From NCBI GenBank assembly GCA_038496445.1, contig JALMLS010000504.1:62001-126000 (forward strand): 64,000 bases of DNA, in the 5' to 3' direction. Source of the stretch: Trichosphaerium sp. ATCC 40318. Its lineage: Eukaryota; Discosea; Flabellinia; Trichosidae. Of the stretch, positions 34,619 through 44,946 are shown piece by piece. Below the pieces are notes generated by a model, which worked only from the letters and a program-made list of their open reading frames with translations, did not search any database and was not told the DNA's origin. A program made the translations under genes and the position numbers. Position 1 is the stretch's first letter, and each line of letters opens with the position of its first letter.

Positions 34619-37600
34619 TCACTCGATGCCGTTCATTTCTACATCTAGTGAAGCTAAATCTTTACCAAACTGAGCTGCAATACCAAGAGTCTTTTGGATA
34701 TGTTCATTTGTAACAGGCTTTTCTTCAGCAATTGCAAGCGCTTGACTCAATCTCAAACTAATAAAAAAAAACGTCAATAAAAGTCTGGTCAACTTGGTGA
34801 TACAGAACGCTACTAATCCAAAAAATATTGTGTATACTAGTCAGAATATATAATAGTATATGTATAAAGCGTACTCAATATTACAAAAAGAAGGCTTTTC
34901 TTAGTGATAAATGCGAAAGGATAACGAAAGGTTTTTTTGTACTTCAAAAAAAAAAAAGTACGCACCAGTTCTTGATTTGACGCCCATTTATGTTATGCTT
35001 AGCAAGAGGTGCTGGGTCTACACCTTCAATACCTGCGTCTTCAAGGAAGTTTTTCCAAATTTTGGCTCTGACAGGTTCTGTCAAGTCCGGATATCTGAAA
35101 GGGAAAACACATCAGAATTGTTAAGAAAATAATAGGATATTGTACTTTATGGCAATCGTGATACGTGAGTGAAAAGCTTCATCAAATGATCTGACGCGGT
35201 TTGTTGTTAAAAACAAGACACCATTATGGTACTCTAGAAGTCTATAAACAGAATAAGCTCAGAAACATGAAGCTGTACAACAATTACGATTTCCTCAACA
35301 AAAAAAAAGATACCTCAAGAAGATACCAACCATGGCGTTTCTGTGTACGTCTTGCTCTGTTCTGCGCTCCAAGAATATGTCTAATGAATATAAGTAATCA
35401 TACTAATTCTTTAGCACATACCTGCTTCGTCCAAAAGAATGACAGCGTTCCATAAAGAAGCAACGTCCAAAATCTCTCTAGAAGAAAAAAATAAGAAAAT
35501 ATTTTCCTTTTCACCTTTTTTTATGAGTTCCAGTGACGTACTTTAGTTTAGATTCTAAGCTTTGTGGTGTGGTACCAAGTTCTCCAACAGTTACAGAATA
35601 AAGGGGACGTTTTAATAACTCAGCAATAGCCTCAGCAGTCAAAGTTTTTCCAACTCCTGGTTTTCCGTGAAGCAAAAAGATACAACCATTTCCCTTTGTA
35701 CTGATGATATCAGTCCATGTTTTATGAACATGCTCTACTAGTGCTTTGATAAGTGTCTTACGCTCTTGAGGTAGGACAAGTCTATCGAAAGCCTTAACAT
35801 CAAAATCGACTGGTTTCAATTGATTTATGTTGAACTCTCCCCATTTCTTTGCTTGGAAAGAAAAACCGTATACAATAGGTACTGTCTTGTATATCTCGTG
35901 TTCTGGAATATCTTCCATAGCACCATCGCTGAACCCTGTTCTATAGTTCGGTTGACGCTTTTTAAAAGTTGCTGGGTCTACCATGACACGACCATCGCTT
36001 AAAAAAGAGTAAGAACGCAGAAACTAAGTTTTAAAAGAGTTGAACTCAAGTTTTGTTTTTTTTTTACACTTACGCTTTTATCTTGTACCAACCTGTCAGC
36101 ATGTTTCCAGTGTGTGATAGGAACTTAACACCCTTTGCTATTTCTCCAAATCTCTAGAGTAATTATAGTGAGTAGTTATGTTTAAACAGGAGGGAGTAAA
36201 AACAAAAAAAGAGAATACACATACTTGACCTCTTTCTTTCAATTGTTCGAATACTTCTGGTGTCATCTTCTTCAAATCAAAGTCATCTAAAGAATGAATA
36301 CCATCGTATTTTGGTACAGTCCATTTACGCTTTTCTAAAAGGAATAAGCAAAAAGGTAATACAAGAAGAGGAGGAGCTAAAAACAGAAGAAAAAAAAAAG
36401 GTACCATAAGAAAATGTCTCGCCAACACACTTAATTAGCTTCGCATTGATCTCAGCGTAACTTGACCAATAACCATGTACGTAACGGAAACTATCTACTT
36501 CTGTACCAATATATTCATTTGGTAATTTCGAACTTGTTGCTAAAGCAAGTTAAGTAATTAATTTGTTTTACAAAGAAAATAATCAAGACTTTTGATTGAC
36601 TTCGTTCACTTGTATTGCGCCTCTGTGGTAATAATTCTTTTCTATAATACGGAGGTTTGCTTACCATACACTTTTTGTCCTTGTGGGAACAAGTACCACA
36701 GGAATTCGTAAGTGACATTTCCATCTTTGATCATATTCTAGAATAACTATTAAGTTTTTTTTTCGAAAGAAAAGGTATCTTCACGTACTTCTATTTTATC
36801 AAGTTTCTCTGCGTATTGTTTTTGTAGATAGTCAACAATAGATTTAACAACATGCTCGCCATTTTTGCTCAGCCTGAAGCATGTAAACGTAAAAAAACGA
36901 GAAAACAAAAAACTACAAAATGAAAAAGAGAAAAAGGTGAGCGATTCACTTTGGTCATCTCTTTCACTACTTACTCGTGTTGCATAGTACGTAAATGGTT
37001 CAATAATGTCATAGCAAGTATCTCAGGTGTATCATGATCATAAAATATCTTCCACTTCGTCAAGTCAAGCAAATATTTTTTCAAAGCTTGATTCTTTATT
37101 TTGATGTAAGTATGTGACACCTTCATTGTGCTATAAAACAAAAACACAAGTAAGTAAAATCACGTGACATTAGTGTGCGCGTAAAATAGCATAAAATAAT
37201 TATGTGTAAGATTACCTATTGGCATCACGTTCCTAGATAAGGTGTAAGAAGGGAGACAAAAGCAAAAAAAGACGAGGAAAAAAAAAAAAAAAAAGGAAAA
37301 CACCCCAAACCACGGTCCCCAAACAAAAACTTTGTGATCGATTGTGGCTTCAAACGCGTGTAACCAGTGTTTGTGGCGTGCACGTCATCTGAAGTGTCGC
37401 AGACGGAAAATTATTTTGAGCTTTTTTCTTATGGGTTAAGACGCTTGTTTTGGCTTTGATACAGTGTGGGATATTGTTTTTAGTGGTTTGGGGTACTTTT
37501 GAGTATAAACTTACGTATTTCTTTTTGACCTCGAAATCTGGACCGACGTAAATACCTGCAGAGGTGCCAAACTTCGATCGTTGCGAACTAGAAGGTGTAG

Positions 37601-37985
37601 CGCTCTTAAAGTTGATGAGAAAGTTCATAGGATCATCTGGAGTCTTTTTATGCGATATAAATGCTTCGTTTAGGTCATCATCTGTTTCAATCTAGTGTAG
37701 GGAAGAGTTAGAGAGAAAAAGCCTTTAATGTTACAATATGATTTAAAGTAGCCTAGAACGACTGCGTACGCGTAGCCAAATTGGAGAGCGCATTGTTGTG
37801 TCTTTGTACTCAAAAGTGACGTCTTCTGGTAATGTCTGAGATACAAATAGCTTTCTAAATAGACCCATAACCTTCTTGCAAGTATTGAATTCATTTTTAG
37901 GCACTGTAGAGCGTTTTTTCTTGATACCGCTACAAGTTACCATTATCGAAACAGTATCAGCCTGGGAACCATTAGGTGCGCTCAT
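34619..37985 (-). CDS. AAA+ ATPase with N-terminal DUF7025-like region
   Basis: About a dozen exons starting MSAPNGSQADTVSIMVTCSG at 37985. The middle contains the DUF7025-type segment (NVTYEFLWYLFPQGQKVY, SFRYVHGYWSSYAE, then GRVMVDPATFKKRQPNYR). The AAA+ core follows: FSFQAKKWGEFNINQLKPV, FDRLVLPQERKTLIKALVE, Walker A GKPGVGKTLTAEAIAELL and SVTVGELGTTPQSLE. Walker B is VILLDEAD, sensor 1 is VLFLTTNRVRSFDEA, and the arginine-finger region is FHSRITIAIK. The C-terminal lid is YPDLTEPVRAKIWKNFLED and INGRQIKN, then ALAIAEEKPVTNEHIQ; stop at 34619. All nucleotide-binding residues are intact. This architecture is widespread in fungi and protists and poorly characterised. Introns are short, many starting GTACGT or GTAAGT. 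Confidence 0.8.
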
Positions 37986-38246
37986 GGTGTATGGTTGACT
38001 GGATTGACTTGTATTGATTTCTATTGATGGTCTATTCCATGTGTATCTCCGCTGATCTTATCTATTCGCTCTAGAGAACACAGTAGAGAGCGCTGAAACA
38101 ACAAGTCGGAATTACTGTTTGTAAACACTAGGAATGCTGCTCGCAGATTTCTACAATCAACTGGTGTTGTAAATACCCACTACTTTACGAGTCACTATAG
38201 CTTAGCGTTTGTGATAAGTTGACATATCACAGTAATCACCAACACA
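37986..38246. promoter_or_regulatory. Bidirectional intergenic region (261 bp)
   Basis: Lies between the divergent start codons of the AAA+ gene (minus) and the 2H phosphoesterase gene (plus). No CACGTG is seen here. Confidence 0.4.
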
Positions 38247-40111
38247 ATGGCCTTAGAGCTCGATGTACGCATAGAAAAGATTATATACCCACCTTACATG
38301 TAAAAAAGACCGTTTTAAAAAAACTAAGTTGCTAAATTAAAAAACCGGTCAACGATGCATTATTAACCTAAACAATGATGCTTTTAGCGTATTACGCGCT
38401 GATAAGTTTTTTTTGTGTTTTTTCACTTTTATTCACCTACAAATAGCTTTTTGATAGTGGTAATCCAATAGAATTAGGACCGGTTGAAGATGGTACGATA
38501 AGAAATTGCTAACGGTGCGACTCTAAAAAAAAAATCGTGATAGGTGGAAATATCGTGGCATATCCAACAGAATACTCTGATATTGATAGCTCCACTTTCA
38601 TTAAATCGCCTACATCGCATTGTGGTACGTGTTTTTCAATCTCAGACAAAATTATCAACAAAACAAAACAAAACAGTTCTTTGCAACCTTGGCTCAGTGT
38701 ACACGTGCCTATGTTCCAAAATACCAAATCTATTACTTGCTCGTACCATTACACCTATTGTATGTACACGTGCAGCATGGCAAGGTTGAAACTTTACATT
38801 TTGTTGCTTTTTTTTTTCTGATAATATTCCATTCCGTATTTGATTGTCCGTTTCATCGCTAATGTTTTTGCTAAATAGTGATTAATATCATACCACCGAG
38901 AGAAAATTGGCCAATGATGCAAGCTTTGAGATCTATATCAGTACCAAATTCACGTTGTGGACCACACTTGTCATTCATTGATCCTTTTGTTAAAGTTAGT
39001 TTTACTCCGCTTAACTTTTCCTTAAAATTGCTCCACATAGTCTTATAATATTTCAGGTGGAACATTATGATGATGCTTTCAAACTTATTAATGAGGCATT
39101 ACAATGGTTTATGCCATTTGATATTACATTAAATACCCTAAATCACTTTGAACATAAAAAGTAAAAACTTTATTTATTTTTTTTCATTGTCTCAACTTAG
39201 TTCTCTCTCTAGGAGTTTCACTTTGTATGTTGAAGCAAAATCTGATCCACCAACAGCACTTCAAGAGCTTCAAAATACCATTATGAGAGTTATACCTCAG
39301 TGTAACGATACAGTACAGTTTTTTTTGTTACAACTCGAAGCAATCGTTTTTACTGATTGTTTTTTTTTCACTTTTAGGCTACGAGATCAAAGCAAGGATA
39401 CATACCACACCTAACTATAGGTAAATATAGAAGCAGACAATCAATGGAAAATGCGAAGAAACAGATACAAAAAGAATGGGTTAATGTTCGATTCAAGCTT
39501 TCAGAGTTGTACTTCCTAAACAGGTAACTTCGGGATATTTTTTTTGAGCTTTGTTTTAAAAGAAATTTAGGAAAGGCGGCGACCCTTTCCATGTTTCTCG
39601 TGTTGTCCCAATAGGTTCCTCACTTGATCCAAATTCTCCTAAACCAATACCCCATTTTGGACCTGGAAGTTGTTTGGAGGGTAAGGCTGGATGTACAGTT
39701 GTTGTGATGGGCTTTCCAAAAAACTTTTCTGATGAACAATTGGAAGCACTTTTCAAACCTAAGTACAAGGTTGTTGCAGCTGAGGTTACACAAAACCCAA
39801 AGGGAAAGAAACGCCAACTAGGTAATAGTTTATTTATACCATAACCAGCAATTAAAAGTCATTTAGGTGTCGTTGAGTTTAGTAGCTTGGAAGAAGCTCA
39901 AAAAGTATTAAAGGAAGAATTTGTATCTGAGCAACCTATTCCAGATCACGTGATTTACACTAAGCACTTACCAAATATGGTACTACACGCGCTACAATAC
40001 AACTACAATACTAAATATCTATAGGTATTCCCTGGTACTGTAGGAGACTATTGCTCATTCCCAGGTGCTTGTGAGTACCTTAAAGAAAAAGGACTTTGGA
40101 CACCAAAGTAA
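38247..40111 (+). CDS. 2H (LigT/AKAP7-like) phosphoesterase fused to an RRM
   Basis: Exon 1 encodes MALELD; the next exons give LFDSGNPIELGPVEDG, NIVAYPTEYSDIDSSTFIKS and SKIPNLLLARTITPIVCTRA. The 2H domain has INIIPPRENWPMMQALRSIS, the first catalytic motif CGPHLSFIDPF (HxS), LINEALQWFMPFDITL and the second motif GYIPHLTIGKYRSR (HxT). Both His-x-Ser/Thr motifs of the 2H superfamily are present, implying a cyclic phosphodiesterase acting on RNA ends or nucleotides. After a linker (LDPNSPKPIPHFGPG) comes an RRM-like module: CTVVVMGFPKNFSDEQLEAL, then KKRQLGVVEFSSLEEAQKVL. The end reads VFPGTVGDYCSFPGACEYLK, then GLWTPK, stop. The RRM supports an RNA substrate. Splice phases were checked across the joins. 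Confidence 0.7.
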
Positions 40112-40304
40112 TACCATCTGTAAGCCCTACTTATCTCATACCCCACGTAACATTAAGAGTACATATATCACGCAATAATACATCCGTGTATCATAAACAT
40201 GTACGCCAGTGCAAGAAGGCAACAAGGGTTTTTTATTGCAACCTTGGATTTTTTTTTGTGCACAGTTTAATCACGTGGTAATCTGTAAATATTTCCTTCG
40301 CGTC

Positions 40305-40823
40305 TTAGAGCAGGTTGTTGACGTGCTTGGCGTTGTTGAGGTCGTCTGGCATTTGGGTTATTCTATTTGGACACGTGTCAGTACTATGATTTACAACTCT
40401 ATACGCCTCTACGTACTTGTGAGGGAGCAGGTCCTAAAAATGAGTTGAAAAGGCTTTGTCCGGTTGTTTGATTCTACATTAAGATTTAAACTTGCTATAA
40501 CAGTAATATATATTATTTATGTACTTGTGGGCGTTGTTGCTGGTTATTTTGCCCGTTTTGTGAATTTCGTGTCGTATTACCGTTTTGAGGACCGTTATTC
40601 TGGCTTATGGCGTAGTATATTACAGCTGCGTACAGTAGAGCCATTTGCCATCCAGCAAAGAAGAATATGCCTAGTTTTTGCTTAAAACGCGTTTTTCTGG
40701 TTTAAAAACCAACACACCGGCGCCTATGAGCAACAAATTTTGCTTTGTAAAGCGATTACCAAATACTTCAACCGTTGTCCCAAGCTGGTCCATAAAATTG
40801 TTTCCTCCTTGATTTGGTTGCAT
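40305..40823 (-). CDS. Small membrane protein, unknown function
   Basis: The ATG at 40823 opens MQPNQGGNNFMDQLGTTVEV; the exon ends at TTTG|gtaatc and joins after about 96 nt to GIFFFAGWQMALLYAAVIYY, a single membrane helix. A Gln/Asn-rich tail follows (SQNNGPQNGNTTRNSQNGQN). Two small exons close the frame (LLPHN; NRITQMPDDLNNAKHV, then NNLL, stop); the last intron is only 33 nt. About 110 residues. It is tail-to-tail with the 2H phosphoesterase gene (194 bp apart). I do not recognise the family. Confidence 0.5.
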
Positions 40824-41176
40824 TTTACGATGTGTCAGTGATGCCAAAAGAAGTTATGAACAAGTCAAAGCCAAGCTGAGGTGTTTATCAACTTAACATA
40901 AACTACGTCACAAAAACGGTTTCTATAAGGACTTTCAAGTAATTGTAATAAACCACGAAGTTGTTTACGAAAAAAATAGGAATGAAAAGTCACATAAGTA
41001 GAACTCATCTCTAAGTTAGTCCTGTATTTGTTGCAGTCCGTAATTAGTATATGATATTGGCTTGTAAAAAAAAGGTGCACTAGGTGCAACCTCTTGGGCA
41101 ATGAAATTCGTCAAGTTTCACATTAAAAAGCAGGAATGTTTCGACAGAAAAGGAAGGCTAGTTTATTGGTTTGAAC

Positions 41177-43078
41177 TCATGAAATGGTACAAGTAGAATC
41201 TTTTGATTTTGAGGGGCATGCTTTCTTCACTACATCAGCATAAGATTCATAAGGATTTACATTCTTCACTGCCATGTTAACAATCTTTTGGTTTTCTAGC
41301 ATGATTTTTATTGCCTTGGATCGCTGCTCAAATCCAGGTTGCTAGAACAAATGTTAGCACATTCTCGTTGGTAAGCCCTTTTTGTACCTTGTTAGTTTGC
41401 TCTGACTCGAGCATCAACATAAGATATTTTTCTACAGACTCGACTTGAGGTTGAAGTGCAATTTCCGAAAGGCGATTAGAGCTTCTTTTGATTAGCATCA
41501 ATGATGAGCTGATTACTTCGCCTATTTTTTCTATATTCTTCACTAAACCTTGTTTTACTTGCTCTGTCTTCTCAACGTCCGTTTTTGCGTTTGTGTAGCG
41601 ATCAAACAACTCTTGTTGTGTAACAACAACATCTTTGGAAGAGTACTTGAACCAGTAGGGTACATTGCTATGCGAGCTCCAATGACACTTCTTAGCGCAC
41701 CTTGTACAATTTTCTTGTTTCATGGCAACACATCCTTTTTTACCGCTGTCATTCGGTATGGCACAATTACTATGGCATGTGAAATTGCACACACGACAAG
41801 TAGTTGTATTTATTCCTTTGTTCGAAATGTCAATTTTTTCAATAGTCGGTTGCTTGACTACAACTTTGAAGTTGCTGTTTGTCTTCATTTCGGCCTTGTG
41901 CTGTTCAATTAGAGAGAGCGTTGTTGTTAGATTATCGAGTAATCCTAAACAGTTATCAAGCATTGGACGTGCTTGAAGCACTTGCATCTCAAGATACTGC
42001 CTTAACAAACAGCTTTAGTGACGATGAACGATTATTCGTTCAGTACCTTTCTTTCAGTACATCCTTTGTAAGCTGAAGACTAACTGGAGACATTTGATCA
42101 AGCAGTTGAAAGAATTTTTCGAACTCATTGACACCGTTCTTCCACCAATATTTGGCAATCTCATCCTCATCGATTTGCGAAAAGAACCCAGAATTATTGA
42201 ATTTGAAGTACTTTGTCAAAGGCATGTTATGTGCTTTAACCGCTTCCAAAGCAGGTGGTACTTGACTGTCAGAGAAATTGAAAATGAAGACTATGTTGTT
42301 GATAACATCATTCCCAAAGAGTCCTAGTAGCCGGCCGAATACGTATACTTGAGCTGGGGTTAAGCGTCCCTGAGGAGCACGCATAGTGAAGCAAATCATG
42401 TGAAGAGAATCAATTTCCCGTTCAAAGAACCTTTTGATATCATCAAGGGTTTGTTTGTCGCCATCTATACCACGTTCGTCGCTGAATCCAGGAGTGTCAA
42501 CTAAAGTGAGGTTGTATTCAAGCGCAGGAGGTTCCATTTTGTAGGCAGTTACGTCATGGGTACGATGGCAGGCTTTCCCATGAGGAGCTTCTTCCTCATG
42601 CACCAACAGCGTTCTAAAATCATCGCAGTATTGAACGTTAAAGAGGTAGTTTGTGGCTGAATTTAACCATGTGCTTTTGCCAGTGCCTGTTTCGCCGACT
42701 ACTAGTATAGTTTTTGAAGGCTTGATAGCGTCCTACAACTAACTAAGAACTGAACTGTTTTGTTAGAAGCAGAAAAGACCGTACCTTGTACTTGCGGACT
42801 ACAGGAACCTTATACAAGTTAGGTCCTACTTGCTCAACCCCAGAGATATCGTTTGGGTTTTGCTTCTTTTTAGCGCTTTCTTTTTCATCCTGAGCTTCAA
42901 TTTCGGGGTCTTTTTTGTTGTTGGTAGCTGTGTTGTCTTTTTTAGAAACTAGCGTGCTGAATCTCTGAGAGATTGTTGAAGCAATAGAAGACGTAAACTG
43001 TGCCACGTTAAACCTACGCTACTCACCTGTTAATTTGCTTGGAAATAAGGTGACACGTACTTCAGTATTTTCTGCCAT
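41177..43078 (-). CDS. GTPase with Cys-rich region (DUF8206-like) and C-terminal CaaX box
   Basis: Exon 1: MAENTEVRVTLFPSKLT. The G domain has P-loop GETGTGKSTWLNSATNYLF, switch/G3 LVDTPGFSDERGIDGDK and MICFTMRAPQGRLTPAQVYV, then NDVINNIVFIFNFSDSQVPP. It resembles AIG1/septin-like GTPases. After a 35-nt intron comes a helical segment, then a Cys/His-rich block (CRVCNFTCHSNCAIPNDSGK, NCTRCAKKCHWSSHSNVPYW), which recalls DUF8206. A long coiled-coil follows, ending KKACPSKSKDSTCTIS, stop. CTIS fits a CaaX prenylation signal, so the protein is probably membrane-anchored. Related proteins occur in some fungi, protists and fish. A fragment of this gene is duplicated in inverted orientation at 43823-43897. 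Confidence 0.65.
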
Positions 43079-43304
43079 GTAATTGTCTCTGAGAGGTTTT
43101 CTTTAAACTGGCAACTCGCTTAACTACTACAACCAACTTAAGGCCTTTTATCACGTGTTTTCAGCGAGTGTGTGGTCAAGTTTCATCTAGAATTTTATTT
43201 GTCTAAATCTACTTCTCGTTCACCAACTAGTTATGAACAACTTGCGAACATTACCGTTTCTGTACCAAACATGCCACTTGCATTCAGCACGTCATTTGTA
43301 TACT

Positions 43305-43660
43305 AATGCACTGACAATTGATCATTCTCAAACCACTGCTTGCACCTACCATTCATCATGTTGATAGCAGTGTTCCTTCAATACACAGAAATACCAGCAT
43401 TTTCTTGTGTCTTATCATTCTCAAAATATTCCTGGGTTGCAAGTTGACCATTCTCATACCATAACTGTCTCACTCCATCTTTAACGCCATCAATGTCATG
43501 GCATAGCTCCATTGAACCACTTTTATAGCGTGAGTCTAAATTTATCTTATTGTAATGGGTATGAGACGATCAAGAGTGCCATCTTTTCTCCAATTTGTTT
43601 GTAGTACTTTATGTTGATATTTTCCCATTTTTACCAAGTCTTCTCTTACATTCCTCTTGT
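43305..43660 (-). pseudogene. Relic of a MORN-variant (YENGQL) repeat gene
   Basis: Minus-strand pieces read QWFENDQL, YFENDKTQENAG, RQLWYENGQLATQ, KSGSMELCHDIDG and TNWRKDGTL in different frames with stops between. This pattern fits MORN-variant 'WYENGQL' repeats. No intact frame exists. Confidence 0.5.
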
Positions 43661-43822
43661 TAACGTTTCCAACTTCAATGCAAAGGTGTTGAATTTAGCA
43701 GAATGAATTTAATATCAGCTATGTCATTGTACAAGCAGCTTTCAGGACATCATTCACTTGTCTAACCTATGCAATGCGAGATTACTACAATTGTTCACCG
43801 TGGTGGCATTCTAGATGCGCTA

Positions 43823-43897
43823 AGAAGTGTCATTGGAGCTCGCATAGCAATGTACCCTACTGGTTCAAGTACTCTTCCAAAGATGTTGTTGTTAAAC
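43823..43897 (+). pseudogene. Duplicated fragment of the neighbouring GTPase gene, inverted
   Basis: About 73 bp, including AAGAAGTGTCATTGGAGCTC and TGTACCCTACTGGTTCAAGT, is the exact complement-orientation copy of 41628-41700 in the Cys-rich block of the GTPase gene (CAKKCHWSSHSNVPYWFKYS). Flanking sequence shows no further match I can see. Confidence 0.85.
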
Positions 43898-44946
43898 ATT
43901 GCGTACGAAGGGTTGCTTGAGAATTAGAAGAGTCCTTTGAGTAACCATTCTAGACAAAGGCTGGAGGCGCTTTTGGAGTCAAGCTGCTGCAAAAAGAGTT
44001 TAGAGCTTTTGGCGCCTATTGATTTGCACAATAGAAATTGATGTGGATGTACGTTGTTGCCACTAATATCATTTGTTTTATTCGGGATTTGCACAAAATG
44101 GTGTTAAGCACTTAGAACCGCGTTCAGCGGTACTTTTAATACATTTACAACTTTCCATCCGTGCGACACGAGCCTTAGCCTGTACACTCTTAAACACCAT
44201 TAGAATGTGCCCTTACTAGTACCATTGTAAATAATCAAAGTAGTAAATTGCAGAACTTCGGTTGGGCCCATGTCATAAAATTAAATTTGGAATAGTGTTC
44301 GTTAAATATGTAGACTAGATAAGTAGTCCTAGATGATGGTGACATGTACCGTGAACTTTAAAATCCGCTTTAATTTTATTTCACTTGAAAACACAATCAC
44401 GCAATGAGGTCCATTAACACAGCCTTCAAGTGTCCAACAGTCCGGAATTCAAGCACGTATATCGTAAGCACCTTGGGGGGGATGTTGGAGAATACCCGAC
44501 TGGAGAAATTACATGTAATTTAGGAATAAAAATGTTTTGTCACACGTGATTTTCAAACATCGTAGTTTAAAAGTAATTTTCAACATCTCAACGCGTAGGA
44601 GAGCTGTTTACATACAACGTTTGATACTAAAGCGATTTAACTTAAAGAACTACCAATACGAAATGCCTCTTATTAAACGTGTGTGGAGCATTTTACTAAA
44701 CGGGTTTGGCCCTTTACCATTTTATTAGGAAGTATTTTTTCATCTCCGAACGAGGTATTAGTATTGTTCCACTTGTAAACTTCAGCGTAAATTGTTTTTC
44801 TTTAAAGACAACATTAGACCGAACCGAAACTATCGGTCACCTCGAAAACTCGCGAAAGTTGTTCACATAAATCGATTGGTTAAACAGACTTATTGACCAT
44901 TCCTGTATTAAAGCAAAGCGTACCTTCGATACAATTACTTATCAAC
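43898..44946. other. Intergenic, no gene seen
   Basis: About 1 kb without supported coding exons. Contains a CACGTG near 44543; short open frames only. Confidence 0.45.
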
